A stretch of 64,000 nt of DNA from Nitrobacter sp051535215 (GTDB lineage Bacteria > Pseudomonadota > Alphaproteobacteria > Rhizobiales > Xanthobacteraceae), in assembly GCF_051535215.1 (NCBI RefSeq), contig NZ_JBPPLY010000005.1, positions 1-64,000 on the forward strand. Direction: 5' to 3'. Below the pieces are notes generated by a model that was given only the letters and a program-made list of their open reading frames with translations, searched no databases and had not been told where the DNA came from. A program made the position numbers and the translations under genes. Of this stretch, positions 53,189 to 63,630 are shown one piece after another; the stretch's first letter is position 1; each line of letters begins with the position of its first letter.

Positions 53189-54133
53189 TCAGGTCTGCTG
53201 AATAGCCGACAACTCCCATTTTCCGCCTCCACGGCGGGCGAACGTCCAGACGTCGGTCACCTCCTGCGGCTGATCGCCGCCCTCGACCACCCGGCCGCTC
53301 GCGCGCTCGACGGTCTTGTCGACCAGCGAATAGCGCAGCGCCACCGTGGCGTAATCGGTATTGCCCTCGCGCCAGGCCTCCGCAAGATCGCCCTGCAGCA
53401 GCTTGACGTTGGACACCTTGTTGACGACGCCACGGGCGTCGTTGGCCCGAAGATCCTCGGTGAAGTACGACACCATTTCCGGGGTCGCCATCGTATGCAG
53501 GGTGTTGACGTCCTCGTTCGACCACGCCGTCTGGATTTCTCCGAGCAGACGTTCGAAAGCCTCATAGTCCGACGGGGTGATTTCCAGCGGCGCAGCGGAC
53601 GCCGTTGAACCGAAACCCAAACCGCTGCGTGGATTTGCCTGGGCAGCGGGACCCGGGGTCGGCGCTGGTCCGGCATAGGCATGCGCGTTGCGCCGTTGCC
53701 ACCATGACATCGCAAAGCGGACGACGAGAACGATCAGGCCGATCTGAAGCAAGAGCCCGATGATGGACGACAGGCCGCCGAGACCGCCGAACAGGCCGCC
53801 GCCGAACAGCATGCCGAGCAGGCCCGCGCCTAGAAAGCCGGCGGCAAGGCCACCAAGCATGCCCATGCCGGGCCGATTGAAGCCGCCGGTTGCCGCCGTG
53901 CCTGCACCCGGACGGCCGGGCTGTGTCATGGTGCGATCGAACGGACGCGCCGCGTTCGGCGCGGTATTGGTGACCGGCGGCGCGGAAAATGTGCGCGAGC
54001 CGCGCGAGCCGTAGCTCTTCCCTCCACCGATGCGAGCGTCCGCCGAAGAAACGGCGAGCATCAACGGAAATGCCAACGACAGGACGATGGCGAAGGCCTT
54101 CATCAAGCCGAATGCCCGCTGGGTCGATTTCAT
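53189..54133 (-). CDS. Tim44-like domain membrane protein
   Basis: From the ATG at 54133 (AAGGA upstream) the 314-residue protein has a signal or anchor helix (FAIVLSLAFPLMLAVSSADA), a Gly-rich hydrophobic region (GGLAAGFLGAGLLGMLFGGG), a membrane helix (LLLQIGLIVLVVRFAM) and a C-terminal Tim44/MBA1 fold (AFERLLGEIQTAWSNEDVNT, MVSYFTEDLRAND). In bacteria such proteins may help membrane-protein or secretion processes; the role is not defined. Confidence 0.85.
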   Translation of the reverse strand: MKSTQRAFGLMKAFAIVLSLAFPLMLAVSSADARIGGGKSYGSRGSRTFSAPPVTNTAPNAARPFDRTMTQPGRPGAGTAATGGFNRPGMGMLGGLAAGFLGAGLLGMLFGGGLFGGLGGLSSIIGLLLQIGLIVLVVRFAMSWWQRRNAHAYAGPAPTPGPAAQANPRSGLGFGSTASAAPLEITPSDYEAFERLLGEIQTAWSNEDVNTLHTMATPEMVSYFTEDLRANDARGVVNKVSNVKLLQGDLAEAWREGNTDYATVALRYSLVDKTVERASGRVVEGGDQPQEVTDVWTFARRGGGKWELSAIQQT

Positions 54134-54266
54134 GTGGTGTTCCTTTATTCCCCGGCAGGGGGAAACGACTGTAACATGGGTAGCCGGGAGCAAAAAGAAA
54201 GGCTTGTCGTCCGGCAGCGCTGCGGCCCTCGGTCGCGGAGTTCGCCGCTGGCGAAGGCCGCGTCTG

Positions 54267-54611
54267 TCATGAAGGCGCCAAATCCAGAAAGTGCCGCCCG
54301 GCCCTGTCTTCGATTTCCACGATCCAGGCGTCCGGATCGAACCCGACTTCCTTGGCGAGGCGCTCTTCCACCGCCTGCTCGGCAACCGGTGCGCTCGACG
54401 ACGGGACAAAAACCCGCTCGATGGGCCGGCTGTCGTCGTATACGGCCTGCGGCGCCGGGGCGTACAGCATTGCATTGCCGTTCATAAGCGCGATCTTGAC
54501 GAACACGGCGCCGGCCTCCTCCGCCCCGCGCCGGCGAACCGCACCGAAGATACCCTCGCTCTGGCAGCGGCGAAGATAGGCGGAGACCCATATGCTCGAT
54601 TTCAAACGCAT
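54267..54611 (-). CDS. DUF1491 family protein
   Basis: The 114-residue protein starts MRLKSSIWVSAYLRRCQSEG, the standard DUF1491 beginning, and continues AVFVKIALMNGNAMLYAPAP and EIEDRAGRHFLDL. I therefore choose the ATG at 54611 over a start at 54641. The family is restricted to alphaproteobacteria and has no known function. Confidence 0.85.
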   Translation of the reverse strand: MRLKSSIWVSAYLRRCQSEGIFGAVRRRGAEEAGAVFVKIALMNGNAMLYAPAPQAVYDDSRPIERVFVPSSSAPVAEQAVEERLAKEVGFDPDAWIVEIEDRAGRHFLDLAPS

Positions 54612-54720
54612 GACGTGACGATAGGCCGTTCGCGAAAGCAACGCCAGTTCCGCATCGTTTGTCTCCTCACGACGGCTCTGCTAAAGCGAGGCATAATCCT
54701 CAAAACATCAAGGATCGTCG

Positions 54721-56028
<1,308 letters not shown>

Positions 56029-56067
56029 GCGAGGCGTCTTCTAACTCCGCGCGTCTCACGACCTTGC

Positions 56068-56184
56068 GTCGTACCTGCGAAAGCACGGTCCATACCCCGA
56101 GTAGTTGATATTTCTGGAAGCGCCGGTCGGTGTTAGGCATCCTGATCATTTTTGATTCAGGGTCTCTGCTTTCGCAGGGACGAC
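56068..56184. repeat. Long inverted intergenic repeat
   Basis: GTCGTACCTGCGAAAGCA (56068-56085) and TGCTTTCGCAGGGACGAC (56167-56184) are inverted copies with one mismatch, 81 bases apart. They lie between purB and the convergent cytochrome b561 gene. Such TGCGAAAGCAGG palindromes recur between genes in this bacterial group, as far as I recall. Confidence 0.6.
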
Positions 56185-56199
56185 ACCATTCCAGTGGGG

Positions 56200-56748
56200 T
56201 CACTCCGCCCCGCCGATCATCCGCGCAACCACGCGATCGCCCTTGATGAATCGATGGTAGAGCGCGGCGAGGAAATGCAACACGACCAGTCCGATCAGCA
56301 CGTAAGCCAGCCAGATGTGCCAGTGCTCGAAGAAGCGCGCGTTGTCGCGGTTCTCCGATGTAAACTGCGGCACCCGGAACAAGCCGAACCAGTCGGCATA
56401 ATCCGGCTTGTGGGCACCGGAATGAGCCCAGCCGAGCAGCGCGACGACGATCGTGGTCGCATAGAGCGCCCAATGGTTGACGTGCGCCAGCGCCCGCTCC
56501 CACCACCGCGAGCCGTCCGGCGCAGCCGGCACCGGATTGAGGCCGCGCCAGATCAGGCGCAGGACCATCAGCAGCAGGATGACGTAACCGATATCGGCAT
56601 GGATCGAGCGATGGAAGAGCTTGGCCTCCTTCGGCAGGAAATGATTGAACCATAATCCATAGGCCAGCATGCCGATGATCGCGATGCCGAGGATTCCGTG
56701 AAAGGCACGGGACAGAGTGCCCCAGGCGGTGGTTGAATTCCGAAGCAT
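56200..56748 (-). CDS. Cytochrome b561
   Basis: The 182-residue protein has four membrane helices with the haem-ligand His residues in place: LSRAFHGILGIAIIGMLAYG, AKLFHRSIHADIGYVILLLM, WHIWLAYVLIGLVVLHF and ALYHRFIKGD. It is a di-haem membrane electron carrier of the prokaryotic b561 family that usually takes electrons from quinol; its partner is not encoded nearby. Confidence 0.9.
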   Translation of the reverse strand: MLRNSTTAWGTLSRAFHGILGIAIIGMLAYGLWFNHFLPKEAKLFHRSIHADIGYVILLLMVLRLIWRGLNPVPAAPDGSRWWERALAHVNHWALYATTIVVALLGWAHSGAHKPDYADWFGLFRVPQFTSENRDNARFFEHWHIWLAYVLIGLVVLHFLAALYHRFIKGDRVVARMIGGAE

Positions 56749-56982
56749 GACCGGCTCTTGCCCTCAGGTCGGCGGTTACATTTCTCCCAGAGGCCACGGC
56801 TGGGAGGTTTTAACAAGTCCCGCCGACGCCACCGGACCGATTTCAATCTAAAGTATTTTGTTCCCGGACACAGGCTGCCCGTCGATCCCGGGAGAACGGC
56901 CGGCTCGCTAACGCCGCGTTAACCCTGACAACCGTAGGGTTTATCAATACCGAATTATTGCCGTTCGACCGGCGGACCGATT

Positions 56983-57591
56983 ATGGCGTTGGCGCAGAAA
57001 ATCTCAAACCTTCCAGTCGAGCGCCGGCGATTTCAGCGGGTCGGGGTTCACCTGCTGGGCCGCTACATGCTGCCGGACCGGCGTGAATATCCCTGCCAGG
57101 TCATCAATATGTCTCCCGGCGGACTGGCCATGCTGGCGCCCGGCATCGGCAACGTCGGCGACCGGATCGTCGCCTATCTCGATCACATCGGCCGGGTCGA
57201 AGGCAAGATCACCCGGATTATCGACAGCGGGTTCGCCATGAGCGTCAGCGCCACGCCCCGCAAGCGCGACAAGCTGGCGGCGCAGCTCACCTGGCTCGCC
57301 AATCGCGACATCCTCAACCTTCCCGAAGACCGCCGCCACGATCGCATCGTGCCGCGCAACCCGATCGCGATCCTCACACTGGAGGATGGCACCAGGATGA
57401 CGTGCCGGATTATCGACCTGTCCATGTCCGGCGCCGCCGTCTCGGCCGAAAAGAAGCCCCCGCTGCAGTCCCGGGTTGCGCTCGGCAAGGTGCTTGCCCG
57501 CGTCGTCCGGAATCTCGAAGAAGGTTTTGCGCTCGAGTTCGTTCACGAGCAGCATCCCGAAACTCTCGAAGATAACGTCACCGCCCGGTAA
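56983..57591 (+). CDS. Tandem PilZ-domain protein
   Basis: The 202-residue protein carries two PilZ domains. The first has RRRFQRVGVHLLGRYM and NMSPGGLAMLAPG, and the second DRRHDRIVPRNPIAIL and DLSMSGAAVS. Both keep the Arg-rich entry and the (D/N)xSxxG motif that bind cyclic di-GMP. With no other domain, it probably acts as a c-di-GMP adaptor, for example for motility or surface polysaccharide; the partner is unknown. Confidence 0.9.
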   Translation: MALAQKISNLPVERRRFQRVGVHLLGRYMLPDRREYPCQVINMSPGGLAMLAPGIGNVGDRIVAYLDHIGRVEGKITRIIDSGFAMSVSATPRKRDKLAAQLTWLANRDILNLPEDRRHDRIVPRNPIAILTLEDGTRMTCRIIDLSMSGAAVSAEKKPPLQSRVALGKVLARVVRNLEEGFALEFVHEQHPETLEDNVTAR

Positions 57592-57911
57592 ACGGCGGCC
57601 CCCGTAAATTCCCGCCTTCGCCCTTCCTGCCGGCCGCCGCTGTCGAGCGGGGAGCTGCGCTGGCCCCGCGTTTTTTCGGTTAACGCCGGCCGCGTTTCGC
57701 CGCGGAAACCCCGATTCGAGAGGGCTTCCAATCCTAATATCTAAAATTTGAATCAAAGGCGGTTTGTTAAAATTTTAGTCGAATTCGATTCAAGTACAGA
57801 TTCAATTCGCCGCGAACTTTACTTGCATTTGCCTCGAATACACTTCGACTACTTAGCGGCGATGCAAATTCTTTGTGCGAAATGTGGTCCCAACAAGAAA
57901 CGGGGGCCACA
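57592..57911. other. AT-rich intergenic stretch with inverted repeat
   Basis: No gene is seen. From about 57730 the DNA turns markedly AT-rich. CTAAAATTT (57741-57749) and AAATTTTAG (57770-57778) form a perfect 9-bp inverted repeat, followed by several GATTCAA/TTGAATC-like words up to 57825. It probably holds the promoter and operator of the transglutaminase-like gene. Confidence 0.4.
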
Positions 57912-58532
57912 ATGGTCAACAGGGGACAGGGAATTGGGCTGGCAGTCGCTGCCGCCGTCCTGTGGGGGCTGGCGACGCCGGCGGGAGCCGCGGAAGCGCG
58001 GCAGCTTTATGCAAGTCTCGGCGATGTCACGCGGGCGCCGATAGGCTGGGTCGAATTCTGCAACGACAGCCCGAAGGAATGCGGCGGTGGCGCAACAGAG
58101 CCCCGCGACATCGTGATGACGCCCGACACCTGGCGCGATCTCCTGAAGGTCAATCGCTGGGTCAACGAAACCATCAAGCCGATGACGGACAAGGAGCACT
58201 GGGGCGTCGTCGAAAAATGGTCGCTGCCGACCGACGGCTATGGCGACTGCGAGGATTACGTCCTGCTGAAGCGCAAGATGCTGATCGACGCGGGATGGCC
58301 GCGCGAGGCGCTGCTGGTCACGGTGGTGCGCGACAAGCAGGGCGACGGTCATGCCGTCCTGACCGTCAAAACCAACAAGGGCGAGTTCATTCTCGACAAC
58401 CAGAACGAGGATGTCGTGGCCTGGACCCAGACCGGCTACCGCTTCATGAAGCGGCAGTCGCAAAGCGACCCCAATGTCTGGGTCGCGCTCGACGACAACC
58501 ATCCGGCTGTTGCGACGGCCAGTTCTCGATAA
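57912..58532 (+). CDS. Transglutaminase-like cysteine peptidase (BTLCP)
   Basis: The 206-residue exported protein starts at the ATG at 57912 with signal peptide IGLAVAAAVLWGLATPAGAA. The catalytic triad is visible: Cys in GYGDCEDYVLLKRKML, His in GDGHAVLTVKTNKGE, and Asp in FILDNQNEDVVAWTQ. BTLCP proteins are periplasmic cysteine proteases; the LapG branch cuts surface adhesins under c-di-GMP control. A PilZ gene lies just upstream, but no LapD-type partner is in view. Confidence 0.88.
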   Translation: MVNRGQGIGLAVAAAVLWGLATPAGAAEARQLYASLGDVTRAPIGWVEFCNDSPKECGGGATEPRDIVMTPDTWRDLLKVNRWVNETIKPMTDKEHWGVVEKWSLPTDGYGDCEDYVLLKRKMLIDAGWPREALLVTVVRDKQGDGHAVLTVKTNKGEFILDNQNEDVVAWTQTGYRFMKRQSQSDPNVWVALDDNHPAVATASSR

Positions 58533-58792
58533 ACAGGAAAACACGAGACCCGCGACCGGTCATACCCCTCCCCGTCCCAGACCGGTTCGCGCGCGGCCAG
58601 CCTTTCCCCAAGAGGCTGGCCGCACCCTTTTCTGCATGCGGTTTGCGTTGATCGAAGCGCACTGATCCGTCATGGCCGGGGCACGGCATGGCTGCGGATC
58701 CACCCTTCCTGTGGCAAAGAATTAGAATAAAAACGGCACGGACTATGGTAGTCAGCAAACCCGGACCGGATTGCGTGCAGGATGGATATCAG

Positions 58793-59047
58793 ATGAGTGA
58801 CGGTGAGAAGACGGACGATACGGAAGATAAGACGATTGTCGAACAAGGCCCTTCCATCGGCGAATACCGCCGCGAGTCCATTCCGGAATACATCGTCGAT
58901 TCGAACGGGGACCGGTTTGAATTTGATCGCATCGCTCTCGAGGGCGGCGATGGCGGCCTTGAACCGTCGCAGCTCGAAAAGAATGAATGTCTCATTTCGC
59001 CCGGTTTGATCTATCGGAAGTCAGGGGGCGGTCAAGCTTCGAACTGA
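58793..59047 (+). CDS. Small acidic hypothetical protein
   Basis: From the ATG at 58793 the frame encodes 84 residues, very acidic at the start (MSDGEKTDDTEDKTIVEQGP) and ending ECLISPGLIYRKSGGG. AGGA lies ten bases upstream. An earlier ATG at 58688 gives a longer product with a poor start. No family is recognised. Confidence 0.5.
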   Translation: MSDGEKTDDTEDKTIVEQGPSIGEYRRESIPEYIVDSNGDRFEFDRIALEGGDGGLEPSQLEKNECLISPGLIYRKSGGGQASN

Positions 59048-59179
59048 CGTCGTTCGATTGCGCTTCACAGACTTAACGAGCAGCCGGCAAGGTTTGACGC
59101 AGACCAGCCGGAAACTCGCGCGATCCACGTTCGCTGAGCGTGACCTGCACGCTGCAGCGAACGAGGATGGACAGCCGTC

Positions 59180-59644
59180 TCAGCCTCTCAGGCCGAGCAA
59201 TTCGACGTCAAAGATCAGCGTGGCATTGGGCGGAATGACGCCGCCGGCACCGCGCATGCCGTAACCGAGTTCCGGCGGGATGATGAGCGTGCGCTTGCCG
59301 CCGACCTTCATGGTCGCGATGCCTTCGTCCCAACCCGCGATCACTCGGCGTTTGCCGATGGGAAATTCAAAGGGCTCGTTGCGGTCGACCGAACTGTCGA
59401 ACTTGTCGCCCTTCTCCCCGTTCACATAGAGCCAGCCGGTATAATGCATGATGCAGACCTGGCCCGGCTTCGGCGATGGACCCTCGCCCACCTTGGTGTC
59501 CGTGATCTGCAAACCCGATGCTGTGGTCATGGTTTTCTCCGCGGCCTGGGCCGCTGCTGTGGCTGGAGCATCGATCAGGACGATGCCGGTTGACGCAACC
59601 GCAAGCGCAAACGTCAAAACGCCAGCGCATCGAAACGTCCGCAT
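59180..59644 (-). CDS. Exported FKBP-type peptidyl-prolyl isomerase
   Basis: The 154-residue protein has a signal peptide (RCAGVLTFALAVASTGIVLI, cleavage near ATA) and one FKBP domain: HYTGWLYVNGEKGDKFDSSV, FPIGKRRVIAGWDEGIATM, and LIIPPELGYGMRGAGGVIPP. It assists proline isomerisation of proteins outside the cytoplasm. The ATG at 59644 is chosen because it begins the signal peptide. Confidence 0.92.
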   Translation of the reverse strand: MRTFRCAGVLTFALAVASTGIVLIDAPATAAAQAAEKTMTTASGLQITDTKVGEGPSPKPGQVCIMHYTGWLYVNGEKGDKFDSSVDRNEPFEFPIGKRRVIAGWDEGIATMKVGGKRTLIIPPELGYGMRGAGGVIPPNATLIFDVELLGLRG

Positions 59645-59796
59645 CGCCGCATTCTCCAACCGGTGTCCGGCGCACGTGTCTAACCCAAGCACCGGATGCG
59701 GCCAAGGCTTTCTGCGGGCCCTTCGCGGAAAAACCCCACGCGAGGGGCGCGCGACCTTGCGCGCGCCACCCAATCCAAATCGTTAGAAGTTCGCGA

Positions 59797-60195
59797 TCAG
59801 CCGCAGACTTCAACCCGGCGCCAACGCCATCCATGGCGGGTGTGAACCCGGCGGCGGGTCAGATAGCAGCCGTCGTCGTAGTAGCTGCTGTAGCCATAGG
59901 GATAACCGTAATAGTCATAGGGATAACCCCAGCCATAATAGGCATAGGGCGCGGCGAAACCGAGCCCGAGACCCCAGCCAAAGCCGCGTCCCCAGCCGAA
60001 GCCGTGGCGATAAAATCCGTGGTGGCCAAAACCGCCACCATGGAAGCCGCCATGAAAACCGCCATGAAAACCGCCGCCATGATGAAATCCGCCGCCATGA
60101 AAGCCGCCAAATCCGCCGCGCGCGGAGGCTGTCGTGGGCGCGACGAGTCCTAATGCGAGAGCCGCCAGCAATGCGATCATCGTTTTGCGCAACAT
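59797..60195 (-). CDS. Secreted Gly/His/Tyr-rich repeat protein
   Basis: The 132-residue protein has a signal peptide (MIALLAALALGLVAPTTASA), then low-complexity GGFHGG/HGGGFH repeats, aromatic Gly-Tyr runs (YGWGYPYDYYGYPYGY) and a conserved-looking end YLTRRRVHTRHGWRWRRVEV with two Cys. GGAG stands seven bases before the ATG at 60195. Similar proteins are common in rhizobia and relatives; function unknown. Confidence 0.7.
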   Translation of the reverse strand: MLRKTMIALLAALALGLVAPTTASARGGFGGFHGGGFHHGGGFHGGFHGGFHGGGFGHHGFYRHGFGWGRGFGWGLGLGFAAPYAYYGWGYPYDYYGYPYGYSSYYDDGCYLTRRRVHTRHGWRWRRVEVCG

Positions 60196-60333
60196 CATCA
60201 AACTCCGTCCAACTTCCTTTTTCGTCCCACCGATGACATACGCTGCCTGCACCTGATTGTTTCTTCCGATGACACTCATTTGCTGGAATCTTGGCTCAAT
60301 TCTTCGCGATCCCTGCAAGGTTTCGCCGGAATC

Positions 60334-60864
60334 TCAACCGATCCGCTTCAGGCCCTGTTTGAAACGCAGTCCGTTCGCAGCATAGAATTTCGCGCCCTCT
60401 CCCATTACTTCGACCTCGGCCGGCTTCAGCGTACGGATCGCACGCGCGGGCGCGCCGACGATCAGGGAATATTCAGGGAATTGCTTGCCTTCGGTGATAA
60501 GCGCACCGGCGCCGACGATGCAATGACGACCGACCCGAGCGCCGTTCATGACGATCGAGCCCATGCCGATCAGCGCGCCGTCCTCGATGGTGCAGCCGTG
60601 CAGGATAACGTTATGGCCGATGGTACAGTGGACGCCGATCGTCAGCGGAAAGCCTTCATCGGTATGGCATGTGCTGCTGTCCTGGATGTTTGATCCCTCG
60701 CCGACCTCGATCCACGCGTTGTCACCGCGCAGCACCGCCCCGAACCAGATACTCGCGTTCTCGCGCAAGCGAACCCTGCCGATCACCGCGGCGGTATCGG
60801 CAATGAAATAACGTCCGCTTTCCGGAAGGTCGGGCGCCTGCCCGTCGAGTTCGTAAACCGCCAT
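60334..60864 (-). CDS. Gamma-class carbonic anhydrase family protein
   Basis: The 176-residue left-handed beta-helix protein has hexapeptide repeats and the three zinc-ligand His residues in CHTDEG, VHCTIGHNVILHG and neighbours. AGGAG stands five bases before the ATG at 60864. YrdA/PaaY-type members may hydrate CO2 or act on CoA esters; the activity here is unproven. Confidence 0.9.
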   Translation of the reverse strand: MAVYELDGQAPDLPESGRYFIADTAAVIGRVRLRENASIWFGAVLRGDNAWIEVGEGSNIQDSSTCHTDEGFPLTIGVHCTIGHNVILHGCTIEDGALIGMGSIVMNGARVGRHCIVGAGALITEGKQFPEYSLIVGAPARAIRTLKPAEVEVMGEGAKFYAANGLRFKQGLKRIG

Positions 60865-60956
60865 AACGTCTCCTGCTGGAGCGGGATGGAGGAAAAGCAC
60901 GCGGCGGCTTTCTGCCGGCGTCCTGCTCCGCCGAGGCGATCATGCCATGGCGCAAT

Positions 60957-61286
60957 TCAGGCGAGCAACCCGACAGCCCGCAGCGTCATGACCACGCAGG
61001 TGCCTGACATCAGGCTCCAGAACCCGGCAATCACGGTCGCCATCATGACAAATTCAAAGCGGCGGCGTTCGATGCGCCGTCCGCGAAGCGTGTTGCGCAT
61101 GATGATGAAAGGGGCAGCAAAGACCAGGAACGGGACCGCGGCAAAGGCCTTCGCCACCACGCCCTGCTGCAGCAATCCGAAGCCGGCCGGATGTTTGACG
61201 AATAGCTGATAGCCGCTGGCCAGCGCCCCCGCGATGGCGAACCCGATGCCCAGGGAAAAAAAGGAGTTCAACGTATCCGGCGACAT
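60957..61286 (-). CDS. Small integral membrane protein
   Basis: From the ATG at 61286 the frame encodes 109 residues with three likely membrane helices: SLGIGFAIAGALASGYQLFV, AVPFLVFAAPFIIMRNTL and MMATVIAGFWSLMSGTCVVM. A basic loop (RGRRIERRR) lies on the cytoplasmic side. Similar proteins occur in related genomes; no function is known to me. Confidence 0.65.
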   Translation of the reverse strand: MSPDTLNSFFSLGIGFAIAGALASGYQLFVKHPAGFGLLQQGVVAKAFAAVPFLVFAAPFIIMRNTLRGRRIERRRFEFVMMATVIAGFWSLMSGTCVVMTLRAVGLLA

Positions 61287-61493
61287 CGAAAGGACATCCG
61301 CTGCACGACAACGATGTCCCTTGCTTCGCAAAATACCGCTTTCCCCGCCACCTTATCCTTAAGGAAGGGTTAACACGGGTCCCGCTGTAATCTGCGGTCC
61401 CCTCGGTTCCGGCCGACCGCAGCACGAAAACTCCACAATGCGTGTCATAGTCGCGGCTGATTCGTCGTCCCCGGAAATAGTCTCGCCCGCCGC

Positions 61494-62207
61494 ATGACCC
61501 TGCTGTCGTCCGTCCCGCGCCGATCGCGCGAAGTCGATAAACTGCGACGGGGTCATCTCGCCCCGCTTCTCGCCTCCGGGCTGATCGCGACGATCGCGAT
61601 GACCCTCGTCGCCTGGCTGTTGTGGCCGACCTGGGGGTCCAAAACGTTCGACAACAATGAGCAGCTTCCGGTCAGCATCGGCGAAACGCTATTCAATATC
61701 CCGCCTCACGCCTTCCGCAGGAAAGTCCAGCGTCACTCGGGACCGCAGGAAAGCGTCGATCTGAATTTCGTCTATCCGTCACTGGCAATGCCGGGCGCGC
61801 CCAGGCGCGTCACCGCCGAAACCATCGATGAGACGCCGCAGCCGATCGATCGCATCTTTCTGTCGATTGCGGCGCATCACGACACATTGGCGCCGGACGT
61901 TCGCCTTCGCACGATCTATCCTCGGTATCTCGATGAGACCCGAACGCAGTCTCAGGACGGGCTGTCGATCACCGCGTTCCGCGACCGCACGCCATATGCC
62001 GGCGAAGACCTGTTCGTCGCGGAAACGCCGGCGCTGGCAGCGCGCTGCACCCGCGACGCGGCAACGCCAGGCATGTGCCTGAGCGAACGCCGCATCGGCG
62101 GCGCCGATCTGACGTTTCGCTTTCCGCGGCAATGGCTGACAGACTGGCACGAGGTGGTCGGCGCGATGGAGCGACTGGCGCAGCAGCTACAGGGACCGCA
62201 AAACTAG
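61494..62207 (+). CDS. Membrane-anchored hypothetical protein
   Basis: The 237-residue protein has a basic N-terminus, one membrane helix (LLASGLIATIAMTLVAWLLW, about residues 25-44) and a periplasmic domain with VSIGETLFNIPPHAFRRKVQ and an end rich in Leu/Gln (EVVGAMERLAQQLQG). Two Cys may pair (ARCTRDAATPGMCL). I recognise no named family. Confidence 0.6.
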   Translation: MTLLSSVPRRSREVDKLRRGHLAPLLASGLIATIAMTLVAWLLWPTWGSKTFDNNEQLPVSIGETLFNIPPHAFRRKVQRHSGPQESVDLNFVYPSLAMPGAPRRVTAETIDETPQPIDRIFLSIAAHHDTLAPDVRLRTIYPRYLDETRTQSQDGLSITAFRDRTPYAGEDLFVAETPALAARCTRDAATPGMCLSERRIGGADLTFRFPRQWLTDWHEVVGAMERLAQQLQGPQN

Positions 62208-62360
62208 AGCGGGCGTTGCAATCATTGTTACTGCGCTGAGCGCGACAATTGGGTAATCGAAGTAGCTTCGCGATCGCTTTGCTCAGCGCAATTGGCAAGG
62301 CCAATCTTGTCGCAAACCCGCAACCACTGGAAAACCGATCCCGCCTCAAACTGTCGCGAT

Positions 62361-62579
62361 CTAGCCGACGTCAGCCAGATCCTCCTCGAGGATCGCCATC
62401 TGAAACTGGAATGAGCGGTCGTCATCCTCGTCATCGACGAACAGCACGCCGATGAATTCCTCCCCGATATAGACCTCGGCGGAGTCATCCTTCTTCGGAC
62501 GCGGCACCACGCGAATCTTCGGATTGCCGAACACGCGCTTGAGATAGGCGTCGAGTTTCCTGACTTCCTGAACGTCCAC
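62361..62579 (-). CDS. DUF3126 family protein
   Basis: The 72-residue protein (MDVQEVRKLDAYLKRVFGNP, then EVYIGEEFIGVLFVDDEDDD and ILEEDLADV) is the usual DUF3126 protein of alphaproteobacteria. It lies near cysE, its common neighbour. Function is unknown. Confidence 0.85.
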   Translation of the reverse strand: MDVQEVRKLDAYLKRVFGNPKIRVVPRPKKDDSAEVYIGEEFIGVLFVDDEDDDRSFQFQMAILEEDLADVG

Positions 62580-62607
62580 GGCGGTCTCCGCTGTAATCTG
62601 AGGGCTC

Positions 62608-62733
62608 GAAGCATTTCGCGTCTGATCGAATCAGAAGCGAAGCTCCAGATTGTTGCATTGAGGCGTTTTCTTCACGCCAATGGTATCCATCCCCGGGGCA
62701 AGTCCGAGGACATGTTTCGCTCGAAAAACGCTA
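62608..62733 (-). repeat. Dispersed intergenic repeat, copy 2
   Basis: Read on the minus strand it shares with copy 1 (10356-10457) the words TTTTTCGAGCGAA, GGATACC, GCGTGAAGAAAACGC and CTTCTGATT. It differs by an insertion of about 28 bases (ACATGTCCTCGGACTTGCC...) after the first block. It lies between the cysE stop and the DUF3126 gene. Confidence 0.55.
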
Positions 62734-62802
62734 TAGATCGAGACGGCTTACGCCGCCACAGGTTTGTTCGGATTTCAGATATTCGAAGAAAATTTTTAGC
62801 GA

Positions 62803-63630
62803 TCAAAGTCCCATTGCATTGAGCATCTGGTTCATCGTGCGCGACGGTTCCGAGCAACCGGCCGCGCCGACAATTTTGGCCGGCACGCCCGCGACCGTGA
62901 CGTTGTTCGGCACAGGCTTTACGACGACCGACCCGGCGGCGATGCGCGCGCAATGTCCAACCTCGATATTGCCGAGAATCTTCGCGCCTGCGCCGATCAG
63001 CACGCCGTGACGTATCTTCGGGTGCCGATCCTCGTTTTCCTTGCCTGTGCCGCCGAGCGTGACGCCATGCAGGATCGAGACGTCATCCTCGATGAGGGCG
63101 GTTTCGCCGACCACGAACCCGGTTGCATGATCGAGGAAGATGCCTCGACCGATCCTGGCGGCGGGGTTGATGTCGACCTGGAACACCGATGAGGAGCGGC
63201 TCTGCAGATAATAGGCGAAATCCTTGCGGCCCTTCTGATGGAGCCAGTGCGCCAGCCGATGAATCTGGATCGCGTGAAAGCCCTTGAAGTAGAGCAGCGG
63301 ATCGATGAACCGCGATGTCGCCGGGTCGCGGTCGAACACCGCGACCAGATCGGCACGAAACGCATTGCCGATATCGGGGTCGTCGCGCAGCGCCTCCTCG
63401 AACGTCTGACGGATCAGGTCGCCCGACAGCGCCGAATGGTCGAGCCGCTCGGCGACGCGATGAACCACAGCCGCCTCAAGGCGATCGTGATGCAGAACGG
63501 CCGAATAGATGAAGGACGCCAGTTCGGGTTCGCGGCGAACGATGTCCTCGGCCTCGCCGCGGATCCGATCCCAGATCGGATCGAGCGTCGCTAGCTTCGA
63601 ACTCTGCGGGTTGACGTGCTGGATCGCCAT
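62803..63630 (-). CDS. cysE: Serine O-acetyltransferase
   Basis: The 275-residue enzyme makes O-acetylserine from serine and acetyl-CoA, the first step of cysteine synthesis. The N-terminal helical domain (DPIWDRIRGEAEDIVRREPE) is followed by a left-handed beta-helix with the catalytic HATGFVVGETALI, LHGVTLGGTGKENEDRHPKI and IGAGAKILGNIEVGHCARIA. The C-terminus is a little longer than E. coli CysE. No cys genes are adjacent. Confidence 0.96.
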   Translation of the reverse strand: MAIQHVNPQSSKLATLDPIWDRIRGEAEDIVRREPELASFIYSAVLHHDRLEAAVVHRVAERLDHSALSGDLIRQTFEEALRDDPDIGNAFRADLVAVFDRDPATSRFIDPLLYFKGFHAIQIHRLAHWLHQKGRKDFAYYLQSRSSSVFQVDINPAARIGRGIFLDHATGFVVGETALIEDDVSILHGVTLGGTGKENEDRHPKIRHGVLIGAGAKILGNIEVGHCARIAAGSVVVKPVPNNVTVAGVPAKIVGAAGCSEPSRTMNQMLNAMGL

